DNA from: Myripristis murdjan
Taxonomy: Eukaryota; Chordata; Actinopteri; Holocentriformes; Holocentridae
DNA: 64,000 nt
NCBI RefSeq assembly: GCF_902150065.1
Contig: NC_044001.1
Span: forward strand, 20,561,939-20,625,938
Direction: 5' to 3'
A program made the position numbers and the translations under genes. Each line of letters begins with the position of its first letter. The stretch's first letter is position 1. Below are positions 1 to 13,800 of this stretch, in pieces. The notes under the pieces were generated by a model, which did not search any database, had not been told where the DNA came from, and saw only the letters and a program-made list of their open reading frames with translations.

Positions 1-835
<835 letters not shown>

Positions 836-1043
836 CTGTGATGAGGACACGGGGGTTGTCCCGAGGAGGCGGGGGGCTGCAGGTCTCCTGGCTGTTCCAC
901 CTGCTGCTCTGCCGGGGAGAGCAGCTGAAGCTCCGGCCGGGCAGACTCCGCGCCCTGCTAAGACAGCCGCGGCACAACGGGCCCAGCAGAGCCGCGGTGG
1001 GCGCACACACCCGAACACCCGATTGCATGTCCGGCAGCAGTCC
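836..1043 (-). CDS. tdh: First coding exon, probable mitochondrial L-threonine 3-dehydrogenase (partial)
   Basis: The ATG is at 1028-1026 on the minus strand and 64 codons follow before a GT donor at 835-834. An acceptor (seven T then AG) just upstream puts the exon start at 1043, so 1043-1029 would be 5' UTR. The N-terminus is rich in Arg, Ser and Ala with almost no acidic residues, as in a mitochondrial presequence. The exon ends in PRVLITG in phase 1, where a Gly codon would continue: this is the first beta strand and Gly-rich turn of a Rossmann NAD-binding fold, and it resembles the start of mature vertebrate TDH. TDH oxidises L-threonine to 2-amino-3-ketobutyrate in mitochondria. In human 8p23.1 TDH lies beside MTMR9 and FAM167A, which supports the call here next to an MTMR9-type gene. 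I found no second exon in 1-835, so the rest should lie off the left edge. Another short-chain dehydrogenase with a similar start is possible. Confidence 0.55.
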
Positions 1044-1534
1044 CTAAAAAAAGTTGACTTGAATAAAACTGGCTGTCAACACCACACTGACCAAATGCAG
1101 CTTCATCATCCCAGTAATAAAGAGGACCGAGCTAAAATGACAGGACAGACTTGTACACCAAGTTGAAATAGGATATGGAACAATATTACCTGTGCGCTGA
1201 CAATATCTGGAGTCTCTGCCAGATGAACAGACGATCACTTGTTTATCTGACTGTGGCAGTCAAGCGACAACCCGGCAATATCCTTCAGTATTCCACAAAT
1301 TTATGAAATATGAGCTGATAAAACGAAAGTCGTGGCATTTAACTGTTAGAATTAAGAGATTACCATCTGATTGGTCACTGTTTGAGCGCACCGAGCAACC
1401 ATTGGGTAAATAAGCAGGTGCAGAAAGTCATGCTGGGGTATGTGGTTCTCGCCCACTTTGTCTGACCGCAGTGCTTGTGGCTCTTGACTGAGCAGGACTA
1501 CAGTCTCCAGCTTGCAAAGCTCTCCATGGTGCGC

Positions 1535-1570
1535 AAACATGCTGACTCGCTGCTCGCGGGGATTTATATT
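1535..1570 (-). promoter_or_regulatory. Possible TATA promoter for the tdh-like gene
   Basis: Read on the minus strand there is a TATAAAT box at 1568-1562, followed by a locally GC-rich segment (CCCCGCGAGCAGCGAG). This is the only TATA-plus-GC arrangement between the tdh-like exon and the end of mtmr9-like. That exon has an acceptor in front of it, so an upstream non-coding first exon is needed, and this is a candidate start. The link is inference from position. Confidence 0.3.
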
Positions 1571-2755
1571 GTGAAGAGTGTTTAGCTGAGCTTAACAGGT
1601 CTGGGAGGTGTGCCAGTTATACCTTTCTTCTATTGATAATATGTATCAGGGAAAATGCACAGGAAAGTAGTTTAGGGACTTCTACAATTAGTCTAAATCA
1701 ATAAATTCAGAGAAAAGTGAGAATTCCGTGGGTTTAAACACTTAACATAATTGGAAAATATACAGGACTAAAAGGCTTATTTCTGAATGGACGTTAAAAG
1801 ACACATATGAAAGGACACAAACCATCCACCCTGGTGTATAGGTTCCAGCATGACAGAGCCTATTTTTACCCATGTGTCCATAGCCAACCATGCTGTTTGC
1901 ACCCGGGCGCACTGTGAGCACTGTCGCTATTTACACACGTGTGTTGTATACTATTGTATGCTATTCATACCCGAATGTAGGCACTTAAACTAATCACCCC
2001 AATCCTATTTACATCCATCTACATTAACTTTAACTATTACATGGTAAAACACTTTGACTGAGTTAGTAAGGTAATGACTTAATTCACCCACAAGTTTTAG
2101 GTTTATCACTACAGCCTCAAAACACCCATAATATCCATAGTTCTATTTATTATGAGACATTTTTGCTTAAACGTGGCAAAGGAGCACTATATTTACTCTT
2201 AGACATTGGGCTGCAAGCACATAACATGCATATTTGTGCTGAGCTATGAAATTATTACTTACTCATGTCTGTCACAGGAACCGGTCAAGTTCAGGTCATA
2301 AAATTCACCCTTGAAACGCTGAAAATATTTATGTAAATTCTGTTCATTCAGAGGAAAGCATGCATTTGCCACACCAGTCTGAAAAAAAGGTAAGGAAACA
2401 AGATATGGTAGATTAGTTTGTTTATTTACAAAATTATGTCAGAAAGGACAGTTCAGTGTTTCATGAGCAGAATTCCTACAATCATCAATTCCACACTTAT
2501 TCCTCTCAAAATAACTAGAAGCTCGAGTTTCCTATCCTTTGAATATCTCAGTTAGTTTGGGTTAATTTACAGAGATTCAGTGATATGGGAGGCTCTGTCG
2601 TGTTATATTTCCATCTGCACAACTTAAGAAAGTCATTAAAGCCTCCGCAATGCTATCTTTATGGACTGTCTTTGTGAACTGCCCCCTTCTTATTATTCCC
2701 TTTTTTAAAATTACTTTGTGTACTAGTATATGACAGTATTAGAGCAGGTATATTT

Positions 2756-2760
<5 letters not shown>

Positions 2761-2800
<40 letters not shown>
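2761..2800. repeat. (GT)20 microsatellite
   Basis: Pure GT dinucleotide run of 40 bases. It is the left arm of a potential inverted pair with the (AC)n tract 84 bases downstream. Confidence 0.98.
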
Positions 2801-2805
<5 letters not shown>

Positions 2806-2881
2806 TGTTACAATTTGCATTAAAAAAATAAAATTTAAACTCAAAAAGCATTTTAATTTAAAGTTCAAAATTTTGATTTTA

Positions 2882-2884
<3 letters not shown>

Positions 2885-2943
<59 letters not shown>

Positions 2944-2981
2944 TACGCACACGCGCGCGCACACACACACGCACACGCACG

Positions 2982-3039
<58 letters not shown>
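2885..3039. repeat. Long (AC)n microsatellite with CG-containing interruptions
   Basis: About 155 bases of AC repeat, interrupted around 2941-2990 by GC and CG units (ACGCGCGCGC and GCACGCACGCAC types). The alternating purine-pyrimidine sequence with CG steps is a classic Z-DNA-prone composition. Confidence 0.98.
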
Positions 3040-3041
<2 letters not shown>

Positions 3042-4706
3042 TGCAAGTACCGAAACGTTCAGATTTGGCCAAAAAAAAGTGCTGATCGCTGTCATCGGCC
3101 TTGGAACTCAATACGCGCGGTGCTACTTTTTGGAGAGCCGATGGAAAGGAGAGGACGCCAGCAGTTCCTCCGTTTTTGGACCAGAAACGCGAGGGTGGCA
3201 TCTTACATTTTCCGCTGTATAAAATTCGATTTATAGTCAGCGAGTTTGTGGGTTACAAAAGAAAACGCCTGTGCACTTCTGTAAGAGACTGGTGCTGATT
3301 TCATAAGGTGTATCCATATTGGGTACCCTGTGCGTAATTGCGCAGAGAACTTTGGAAATGCACATCACTTCGCCAAAACTACAGAAAGACATATCGGTCC
3401 TGCTACATTCATATAGCTACCGAAATTTAATCAGTCTTAAAGAGAAGCCTGTCACACATTCTACAAGCAGCTGTGGAGCTCAGAGAGAGAAACAGCCCTT
3501 ACTCCAACCTGGTAATGTTACAGGCTCAGCTTTGGTGATATCCCCGGTGGTGTTGCCAGTATTGTTTTCTTCATTTTTTTTTTCATCTGAAACACCAGAT
3601 TGAACCATACTTATATGTATATCCATCCAAATCTAGCGGACAAATTTACTATATTCACTACATTCTAAAACTGAAGTAAAACCATTTGGCATTTAGAGAA
3701 AAAGTTTGGTGATGAGGACAGGTGTAGGCCTAAATAGCAGAATAGCTGCCGAGTGACTGTTCTCACCCGGGTGAAAAGAGACACTCTGTTCTCTATCGGA
3801 AGACATATTATGTTTTCAAGACTTATGAAGGAACAATTGCACAGCAGAAAAGCTTGCACACCGGTAACATTTGTAAGGCTCGCTGGATGTGCGATTTTGA
3901 AGACTCGATATATTGGGACACAGTTGTCGGAAGTTATCAATATTGGTCTTACAGTGCAGTACTGTAAAGTCGTCAAAATGTCAGCTTTGTTCAAGTTAAT
4001 GTTTTGGCCATGGGGAGGCGCCAGAGCACCGGTCTTGAACAGGTGTTGTGAAACTGATGCTCATTCAGCAACCAATCACAGGAAGTCATACAGAAGTAAA
4101 AGACAACACGTGACACCGACAGCAACTGGTGCAAGACTGTGGTGCCACTGGTATTTAAGTTAATGAGAAGGTCATGGAAAATGTTGTTTTTTGTCCAGTG
4201 AGTGCATTTGGTGTCTTTGTGGTTGGACTCAAAACATCAGGAGTCCAGCCGCAGCACTGCATCTTCGTTAAGGACAACTCAGACTCTTATCTATTGATGA
4301 TGGACATCACCTTAACATAATAAGATCAACATTACTCCAGAATAGGCCCATTTGCCTGTACATTCAGTCATTGTACCAAATTAGGGTTATGGAGGTGGCA
4401 GGCCTCACTCTAGGTTTTATGTAGCTGCTTTACAGATTCCTGATATTTTGAGTCCCATGGACAAAAACCAACAGGCTGCATTATGTAAAGTATGTTTTGT
4501 AGTATAGCAGATTCTCTGTCCTGTCACAGTTCAAATGGCAGAGCTATAGTGGTTTACAGTTGGATTTTCCATGCCGTCCCATTCACTAGTGGCAGCACAG
4601 TCTGGCACCGGTGGCTGTTGCCGTAATGTGCTTCCTTCTTTATGTTTATGTACGTTCCTTGAGAAAAAAAACAGGAAGGGGGTGTTTGGAAAACCAATCG
4701 TTCAGA

Positions 4707-4775
4707 TTTATTCATCCATAAAAATATTAGTGATAAAACAATATGTTTTACTCATTAATAATCCACCTGTTTATT
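4707..4775 (-). terminator. Polyadenylation signals of mtmr9-like
   Basis: On the minus strand there are two AATAAA hexamers (plus-strand TTTATT at 4770-4775 and 4707-4712), about 200-270 bases past the mtmr9-like stop codon. They are the first canonical signals downstream, so the 3' UTR probably ends near 4,690-4,760. Confidence 0.6.
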
Positions 4776-4976
4776 GATTTATCGATGTCGATAAGTGGTC
4801 CAGGCTCTAAATTATATTTCACTTAGGCTAAAAAACAGCCTTTATCTTCATGGTATCCTGCAATTACTGCATTCATGCCAGTGGAAATATGTTGATCCTC
4901 ATGTGTCCAAAATGCATCAGGCTGATGATCCAAAATATTGTATCTTCACTTATCCATGTATCACAAAAGGTCCTTA

Positions 4977-7900
4977 TCAGCATGTCAGCTTGCTCCACTC
5001 AATGACCATGTTCCTTATCTCCTCTTGGGCCTCCTCCAGGTGACGAGCCTCTGACGTCCACCTCAGAAAAAAGCCTGGGTAGATGGTGAAATATGGTCAA
5101 GACATCGATTTTCGGTGCCAAATAAACACTGGTCCCAGCCTGGCCACCCCAATGAAAACTGTATGGCTCCACCACTGGTTACAGATTGCTCGTTTCTCTT
5201 GTCTATTCTTACCAGTCAGGCTCGGCTAAAAACAGTCTAGCCATGGAAATTAACATTCTGGAACAGAGCTAGGCATGAGTCAGCAAGAAAATTCTTGTTT
5301 GGCATTAAAGTCACCAGAAACATAAAAAAAAAAACGTGACAATGGAGACATCATATGCTGATCAGATAGGAAGGCGGGAAATGAACAAAGTAACTAACAG
5401 GTCAAAAAAAGTCAGGTGTAGCCTAACTAACAACCCATCATCCATCCATTCTAACATCCATCTCCTGTGACAAGTGGACAGTGCTAAGTACAGGTGTGAC
5501 AGGAGTGCAATGTGTGTTGGAGGCACACTGTGATCTGATCAGCCAAATCACCTTCAAAGGGGGTCAGCGATGCACTGGGCCACATACCAAATGTAACATG
5601 AACACCAGTGCATCCTGTTGTGTCCCTGACAGCAGGGGAGGACCACCTGGTCGCTTTGAGGAAAGAAGGAGCAGAAGAATGGTGCTTGTTTTTGCATGAG
5701 ATGACAGGTTGGGTACAGCTGCGAATGGGCTAGAGGTAGGGATTAGAATGGGTGACGAATACTGGGAAGAGAGTGAAAGAATGGAAAATAGAAATGAGGA
5801 GTAAGAAAAGGGGAGTTGGTAAGGTACAGAAGAGTGAAAGAATGAAAAGAATGTGAAGAAGTCATTCTGAAAGGTCTGAGGGTGATTGCTCCAAATGGAT
5901 TTGAGACCCATAATAATGCCACGTGTGAAAAATGATCAGTCAGCATGCCCCAGTGGCTCACCTGGAGCGCATAACACCTGTCAAGGCTGAGTTCTTACTG
6001 CAGTGGCTTGGGTTCGACTCTGGCCCAGGCCCTTTGCTGCATGTCGTCCCCTCTCTATCTCCTGCCTTTCCTTTCTCTAGCTAATATAACTACCAAACAA
6101 AGCAAATAATGCTAAAAAAAAAAAAAAAAAAAACCTTTAAAAAAAGATAAGTGATCTCTCCACTTGTGAGCAGATCATCCAGATAATACCAAATGTGAAC
6201 AGAGCCTCACCTCTCCAGAGCTGCAGGGACTGGGGGTGGACTGAGGGCCAGATGGCCAGCTCTGTGGGCTCATATAGTGGGTTGGAGTAGCGGTCCCTCT
6301 CCCTGGGTCTCAGCAGGGCCTGGAACAAACAGTGAGTCTTCTCCTTGACCCCTTCAGCACACCTGAGAGTGAAGGAGAAGCACAATGAAGACTGAGGTGG
6401 TTGGGTGTTGCACTGGGCAGAGGGAGTACAACACCCAAACACATCCAGTCGGGTCAAAAACAACACTGACCTCTCCTGATCGCTGTTACAGAGGAAGGTG
6501 CCGTAGTTGGAGGCGTAGGCCTCTGTGGCCAGCCTGAGCAGCAGCGCCTCACTGAAGCCCAGCGCCAGGGGGAACTGGTGCCAGAGCTGCCACACACAGT
6601 CCAGCAGCAGCAGAAACATCGGCGCCTCCTGCTGGAGACGCGCGTGGGAGTAGGCCGAGTGGGCACATCGCAGCTGGAACTGGTGACCCGCCTGGGGAGA
6701 ATCCACACTTTTCAAAGTAAGAATGAACACGCACAAACACAAACACACACACACACACACACACACTGTATTGTACACACACAAAGTACAACACTTTTTG
6801 ATATAAGCAGACACCTTTGTTCTCTGTACTGCTATGCTATTGCTCCTTGTACGACTTTTCTTTGAAGCTCCTCAGTTGTGAATGTGCTCAGTAAACAGAT
6901 TCATGCTAAACGTGAGTAGACATAACATCTTAATAACTTAGGAATGCAAACCTAAATAAAGCAAATATGATTCCTATGTTATAAAATGTATTCATTCATT
7001 TTTCATTCAATTCCTCTATCTTTATCTATTTCACAGGGAGGGAGGCTGCCTGGGCAGGTCCATTTTTAAATCATACCTTATTCCGTACATTTTGTATCTA
7101 CAATCCTTTTCTACTTATCTCTGTCAAACATTTGCTTTGGCTTGGGTCCTAGACACAGTGCTAGAGAAACACAATCACTGTTAATTTTTTTTGTTTGTTT
7201 TGATGTGAAATGCTTTGTCTTCATGTTCTGTGTAATCTCAGCAGTGGATATTTAATTTACTTCTGTTTTTATAATTCTCTTGCAGCAGTTAGATATATTT
7301 TTGCACTTGTGAGCCAATTTACTGAAGTGACTTTATTTCGTAAGACTGGGAATCAGTGGAATTTTCCTGATGCAATGTGTAAAGGTCACATGTTACACTT
7401 TGATTCAAGGCTTAAATTAAATTACTGCTTCCATTCATATAATTTTCAATAACATGGTGCTGAAATATTTTTAATTAAATCATAGTCACACCTTTGGTAG
7501 GCAGGTCTTAAATTATATCAGTAATGTTTTGTTGTTTTTTAGTTATTGGTAGGTTTTGGCATTAAAATCTGTTTTAACAAGGCGGTGCATTGTGTGGTGG
7601 GACACAGAAAGATGGCTAAGCTGAGAGGCTTTCAAGCCCGACAAGGCTCTGTTAAAGGTTTTGTTCCAACATCTGAAAACTACTGGACACCTGCCATAAA
7701 AGTTAACAGAGCAGTCAAAGTGGTAGTGTTAATGTGACCAAAGTGTTATTAATGGCCTATGGTTGGTGATAACCTAAATTTGTATTTATTCCAGATGGCC
7801 ACACTTTATGTAATGACAAACATGTGACTGTGTAGTTACCTTAAGGGCAATATAAGTGACAAATAAATGTAAGCAATATTTTACTAGAGCAACTGAATTA

Positions 7901-9686
7901 TATAATTACTTAAATTAAGTAATATAGCATGTTTAGATTGATATTTTGCTGTTACACTGGCCTTTGTTTAAATATTGGGTATCAGTGTCATCTACCTCAC
8001 TCCGATATGATGGATCTCACATACAGTGTTTGATATTATATTGATCAGCTTTGGATGTATTATACAATTTGTCATTTTTAAAAAAAAAAAATTAAATTCC
8101 ACATAAGCCGGCATGAGTATGTTTTATTACTACTGTGTTTATTTATTGGTAGTATTAGTAGAAGCTGCAGTAGTAGAGGTTCAGGTAGTACAGTTTCGAT
8201 GCAATATGACCTACATTCTGTTTCAGAGGCTTTTCAGTCCAACACTGAAAACCTGTGATTTTGTGGATTCTTCCAATTAAAAGACACTGAATATGAGCAC
8301 AAAATATTGCATATTAACAACATCAGTCCAAAGCATACAGGTGTCAGTATCAGTATCGAAAATGACATCAAAAATGATTTTAGACAAACAATGATCAAGA
8401 GGTTAGAGAGTCAGTCTTATGGAACAAGATTCACGCCTGTGAGTACATGACTGGCAGAAACCTGGAAATAGTTCCCTCAATGTTTTTTTATGCTTCTACC
8501 ACATCCAGTCACAGCTTACGATGCAGCTATTGTTATCATGTTGTCAGACAAAACCTGCCTAAAACCGCAAAGGTCTACATCACCTGCATGTATTTTTTTA
8601 CACAAGGATGCCTGCAGACTGAGTGGCTGTGGAAGTGAAAGCTACAGTTTTAACCAGCAGCTGTAACGTCACAGCCAATTCATTTAGTGAAAGTAGCACT
8701 GTACTGTACTGGGTTACGTTTTTTGTCAAAACGTGCCCTGCTAAGAGGAAACTGGGGAAATTACAAGACTTGGTCATACTGAAGTCAGAATAAAAAACAA
8801 AATGTTAATGGCAGTAATACTAATATATGTCCTCTTCTTAGGTGCAACCAAGTCACCTATAAAGATTTTTGCTGAGGGGTTTTTTTGTTTGTTTTTTTCA
8901 GTTCTTTAGGTTATTTAGATATTCAGATATTTGGAACACTTTCTTTTGATTGTTCATGTTTCTTCTGCATTTCTAAGGTTTGTTCACACTTGAAAACTTT
9001 CAAGTCTTACACAACATGTCTGGGAGTTGATGTCTAAAAAATTAGCAGCTTTATTGAAAGGAGGCATCAGAAAACTCAATTTACAAGTTGTTAGGACAAA
9101 ATAACAATAATAATAATTTTTCAAAAATGAAGACTCTTCTTTGGACCAATTATACCTCTTTTATTCAGTTAAGTGTCAAGGAGGTAAGTGTAAAGGCAAG
9201 TACTCTACATTTGGTCAATTACAGAAGTAAGAATAAGGCAGGAACAGGCTGGGTTAAGAACTAGATGATTCTAAGAATTGAATATAACCTTTAGTTTTTC
9301 TCACATAAGCTAAGTACAACAATTTTCTTGGATTCCTCTGAAAGGTAGGTATAAAATGAGTCTTTTTAATCTATAATTGGCAAATTCCGAGGTAAATGCA
9401 GCAGGAAACGGCAGGTAAGGAAGCATTATTATTTTCAGTGGTGGGCATCTAATTTTGACGAAAAATAAATATGTATAAAAATAAAAATAAAAATAAGAAT
9501 CATGTTGAAATGAGGTCTCATGAATTCTAATTTAAGACTAATGACTTTTAATGCCTCATATTTGTGTACTTAAATTTAAAATTACATTTATGCCTTTTAA
9601 ATGCTTTTTAAGGGCCAAAAGACATGCTGCATTATGTGTGCAAAATGCCCTTTTGATTAATTTGACTATTAATATGAATACTGGAG

Positions 9687-9720
<34 letters not shown>

Positions 9721-10812
9721 CATTTCAAAGACAGAATGTGATCTCCTCCAGGACAATGGGAGAGCTTATGTGACAATTTGTAATATTGATGAATTTTGCA
9801 TCCTGTGACATATGCCAGAAATGTATTCTAGTCAGCATTTGCTAGAGTTAGACCTCTCAATATCCTCATAACGTTTCGCCTTTCAGGACATTTGCAGCTA
9901 CATGCCTGCCTACACACATGCATGCACATAAAAAACACACACACTCACCTGCACCCACTCCCTCTCTAGCAGAGCGAGGAAGCCCTCTAGTGTGCGGCAG
10001 GACGGGTCCATGATGAGCTGAGCCAGAGTGCTGACCAGCAGAGTGGAGTCTGTCCCCTCAGAGCCATGAACCAGGACCGAATGACCGTCCCTGAGCAAAA
10101 ACAACAGTCACACTGAAGGTCTCCAACATGTTGCAGCTGAACTCTGAACCACATACTGGGGCTCTGCGCTCTGACTTCTCTGAAGAAATGCACATGTAGG
10201 GGCTATATGGGTGTGTATGTCTAACAGGGATAAACATATTATATATATAGGGATATACATGATATCTAATACCTCTCCTTAAAGCTCTCTAGGCATTTTT
10301 ACCCACCAAAACGATTTGTAGCTGAATTTTAAGAAGCAAAATACCCCCAAATCATGTAGTGTGATGTCAGTAAACTGTGCACTCTGCAGACCTACACTTC
10401 CTCTGAGTGGTGGTGATAAGAAGGTTCACCCACTGCTGGTGAGTCTAGCTTTCTGAGTGCAGCACTTCCTCGATGTTTGGAAACTGTTATTGTGTCATGC
10501 TCTTCAGTTATGATTTATCACTTCCTGTACTCATGCAAGATTTCCTGTCCAAGACCATACCCAAATCAAATATCATCATCATTACAATCATTATCATAAT
10601 AATAATGAGTATGTAAAATAATTAGGAGATGAAGCACTGCAGTCTTCTCTGCTGTAGCTTCACTCCGGATTTTTGGGGCTGACACTGATTCCAATATTAG
10701 GGAGTAAAACAATTCCAATATTGACATATCAGCTTTATTGTCCAAAATGACATCAGTGCACTGATGGGAATTAATAATTATAAATAACTATAAATAGAAA
10801 AAAAACCCTACA

Positions 10813-10853
<41 letters not shown>

Positions 10854-13800
10854 CATCATTATCATCATTAGTAGTAGTAGTAGTAATAGTAGTAGTATTA
10901 ATATCATTACTATTAGTAGTAGTAACAGCAAAAGCAGCAGTAATATCCATTATTAATTAGACCAATAATAATTAAACTTGAATTAAGAAAAAGGATAAGA
11001 TATTCTTTTCTAAATTACCAAAATCCCAAACCAAATTTACCCTAAAAAAAAAAAAAAAAAAAAAAAAGCCTGGGACTGTGATATATCTGATAGGCCAATA
11101 TTAGCTGATACTATTGGATGATCGACATATTGGTCAGGCTCTAGTAGTTTTACTTAAAAATCTTGCCAAGTTCAGCTTTAACCTTGAATATAAAGAAAGC
11201 CTGGATCAAACTTAATGAGCTGCCTCTACATCGTTTCCCATAAATGCAGAAAAAGTTTCCAGAGTTCACACCTCCCTCTGGCACTCCACATTCCACTTTG
11301 CTTCTCCCACTGACTGGAATGGGTTGCAAAAAAAAAAACTGTGAAAATGGACAATTTCATTGCGCTCTCTGCCTTCCAAGACTCTATCACTGATATTCAC
11401 GTGCCCACCTGCAACTGTTTCTCAGCAAAATATCTACACAAACGTCTCTATTGTTGTTGCTGTCTGTCTTTGTCACATTTTAATTTCTTTTGGTTCTTGT
11501 TGATGGTACTATTTGCCATGCTGTTTGCTGTCCTCAAGTCCTTCCATGTGCTACCTTGTGCCTCTGCTTTACTTTCTCTTTCATTATTACTGAATTAATT
11601 ATGTTATTTTCTGAGAGCTGAAAGCCTTTTTGTCTCGGTGTTGGCTTTTCTTTCTCTTTTCCCACAGTGCTGAGATAAAATGCCTTTTCCTGCTTGCAAG
11701 GCTCTTACAAGAAATGAGAATGTGTTCTTCAATGACTTGCCTGGTAAATGAAGTTAATAAAATAAAATAAGAATGAGATGAATTAATTTAGGAAGGAACA
11801 AAGATCACAGAGATCACTCTGACCATGACCGGTCAATTTCACTTCAATACATTTGAACCAGGGCATCCTTGCATAGCACTGTGTGTACCACTTTCAGCGA
11901 ATAAAAAATGTGTTTCATATTAAGCGTGACCCCGGCATCAGAGCAGACGTGGTACCCACCTCTCCACACACTCTGCCAGCAGGCCAGCAGTCGACAGCGC
12001 CGTCTGGACGTGAGACAGCCACTTGGAGTTCTCCAGCTTACTGAGCCAGCGGTCCATATTGTGGGACTGGTCGCCACAGGCCTCCACCAATTTGATTAGA
12101 CTCTCCTGCAGGGCTTTACCCCTACACACACACACACACACACACACACACGTATACATGGAGACAGATAGAAACTTGGACACTTGCAGGGAAATGCAGT
12201 GGGGAATCACCTTGATGGGAGAGACCTTTTTCATTTAATGGTGAGGGACAGCATCCACTATCCAACACACACACACACGTGCACACACACACACACCTTT
12301 CCATCTGTCTGTGCAGTCTCTTCCAGCAGTTGTAGCTGGATTTGGACTCAAACCCCCCGCCTGTCATCCGGGCCTGCTGCGCCTGTTGACTGGACCGGGT
12401 GTCGATGATGTAACCTTTGTCGGAGCCGTCCATCACAGCCTGGAGGACTAACTCATCCTCCCTGCAGCGCTTCCTATTGGCTCCTTGCAGCGGCTGACTG
12501 CTGCGCATGATAACCTGATGAGCAAAAATACCTATGGGTGAATCCTATAGGTCCCATAGAAACAATGAGAGATGTTTTAGGTGTTTTTTTTTTTTAAGTT
12601 AATTTGTGTCTTCCTTCAGCGGTGCATGGATTGCTGTGATAGACAGAAGGATAAATGTGTTCAGGAGTTAAACTTCCACCATCTAACTTCTCCTAAAATG
12701 GCTTTTTTTTTACCCCAAGACGTGAATTTCAAATACACATAACACACTGTGTAAATATGACAGCTTCAGTGTTTTTGTAAGGTTTATTTTTTTCACTTTG
12801 ACAGAGCTAGGGTAATGACTCCCATTGACTTCAAGTCATTATGCTAAGCTAACATGAAATGCTACCCACTGGAACCAAACCACTGGACGTACAGAGGTGA
12901 AAATGGTATCGAACATCTTGTCTCTGCCTGGGTAAGTCGGAAAAACGGCATTTTGCCCAAAACGTTGTAGTATTCTTTTACGTCTCTCTGTCTCTGTCTC
13001 ATACACACAGGGTGAACGCCTCACCATGCCGTTCTTCCTGTGGTAGTAGCAGAGCACGGGGAAGCGTCCTCCCTGTCTGAACTTGGCCACCCTCGCCAGC
13101 TGGTCATCATCGATGGCCTTGGGGACAATGACAGCGGGAGGGTAGGAGGGACAAACGGAGTAGTCTCTGTTCACATGGCTCAGTCTCCACTTCTCATGCT
13201 GCAAACAGGAGAGAGGTGATCACTGGCAGTCACAGTGAAGGATAACTGTTTAAAAAAAATATGTGAACTTCAATACTTATAGAGTACTCATGTTCACAAA
13301 CCTGGGTGGTCTGTGATCACTTTATGTCAAAGGATGGACCAGAGGAATGAGGGAAGCAGAAACTTGTTGGTATATCCAGTTTTATTTAGACAATGATAAC
13401 TCACTGCTCTTTAGTAGAAAGTTTTGGAGTAAACCAAATTATCTTTTCATATCAGGGTTTCCAGGGCTAAATCACTTCTTATAATTGTTTGTGGCTTAAT
13501 GGAAGTCAACTTGGGAGCACTAAGGAAGTTCAGAAACCCCTGAATCAGTGGACATGCTCTCCGCCTCCCTATGTACTGTAAGCGCATTCCACATGTTGTG
13601 GGAATACTGTATCTGTGAAACACTGTATGCATTTTATAGGTTCTCTGTGGCTTGTTGGCACATGTAGCAATGCCCTCAGGATCGTCTACCACTTGCTGCA
13701 CCGTAACAGCATTCCCGCAGGAGGATCTGTTAAGTGTAAGCAAGGATTCCAACTGCTGGCAGCACATCTAATGCATAAACTCTACGATCCAGCCACTCTG

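Larger units (their letters stand above)
1571..4706. other. Intergenic region between mtmr9-like and tdh-like
   Basis: No gene recognised. It holds a (GT)20 tract at 2761-2800 and a long (AC)n tract at 2885-3039 (listed separately). A somewhat GC-richer segment lies at about 3,095-3,200. The open frames crossing the dinucleotide tracts are repeat artefacts (Cys-Val or His-Thr repeats). Confidence 0.6.

Noticed and set aside
2659-3201. Long open frames on both strands with Cys-Val or His-Thr repeats
   Set aside because: They are translations of the GT/AC microsatellites, with no conserved flanking sequence.
5564-5961. Minus-strand frames rich in Phe and Ser between mtmr9-like exons 9 and 10
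   Set aside because: They lie in an intron, are low in complexity, and match nothing I know.
5950-6030. A tRNA gene
   Set aside because: It has A and B boxes but is followed by a SINE body and poly(A); the head is degraded and does not fold as a full cloverleaf by eye.
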